Shown in pieces: positions 63,965-64,000 of a stretch of 64,000 bases of DNA (positions are counted from its first letter, which is position 1; the number at the start of each line of letters is the position of its first letter). Below the pieces are notes generated by a model, which saw nothing but the letters and a program-made list of their open reading frames with translations, was not told the origin of the DNA and made no database searches. A program made the position numbers and the translations under genes. The DNA comes from Eublepharis macularius. Its lineage: Eukaryota > Chordata > Lepidosauria > Squamata > Eublepharidae. Location of the stretch: assembly GCF_028583425.1 (NCBI RefSeq), contig NC_072796.1, positions 130,793,464-130,857,463 on the forward strand, given 5' to 3'.

Positions 63965-64000
63965 GTCAGAACCTTTATGCAAGTCAGTCCTGGTTCCAGA

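Overview
This window reads as intergenic or intronic DNA from a squamate reptile, possibly a gecko. The evidence is the repeat content: tRNA-derived Sauria-type SINEs, 5S rRNA-derived SINEs, a second tRNA-SINE family that occurs as dimers and tandem arrays, many short hAT-type DNA transposons with clean 8-bp target duplications, L2/CR1-like LINE tails, an L1 5' end and Penelope-like palindromic elements. I recognise no complete host gene. None of the longer open frames has a convincing domain, and the largest run through inverted repeats or microsatellites. The species call is inference; the repeat identities come from sequence features quoted below.

Layout. 1-939: 5' end of a minus-strand L1, with ORF1 starting at base 25 and running off the left edge. 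940-9000: unique DNA, two Sauria SINEs, a TCT-CTAC-family MITE (1433-1859), nested MITEs (5585-6210) and a 234-bp MITE (7061-7294). 9091-20000: a 332-bp hAT, more MITEs, a solo LTR inside a MITE (15283-15782) and an inverted pair of Sauria SINEs. 20456-23011: a palindromic hammerhead-like element, a 120-bp perfect-hairpin MITE and a 448-bp hAT. 23000-31800: LINE remnants, a 5S-SINE dimer and the first long 'GAGATGGGC' hAT (27649-28349). 32076-33372: tandem SINE array. 34345-37019: a MITE nested in a hAT, a ~1.1-kb TIR element and another hAT. 38997-50000: hairpin MITE, L1-like 3' fragment, GC-rich block, and a hammerhead-like palindrome (46931-47155). 50000-64000: a purine-rich tract, another hammerhead-like palindrome (52956-53165), two more long hATs, MITEs, a SINE dimer, and the largest palindromic element (61452-61930).

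How it fits together. The window is a layered record of transposition. hAT-type elements are the best documented, with exact 8-bp duplications at 9083, 22548, 27641, 34337, 36627 and 62532. The most interesting group is four palindromic elements with 11-14-bp target duplications. Each arm carries or once carried a hammerhead-ribozyme-like core: CUGANGA, a 6-bp stem II, GAAA, and a self-complementary 4-nt segment. I infer these are Penelope-like retroelement derivatives. One possible regulatory spot is a full CRE (44837-44844) about 230 bp upstream of a consensus splice donor (45071).
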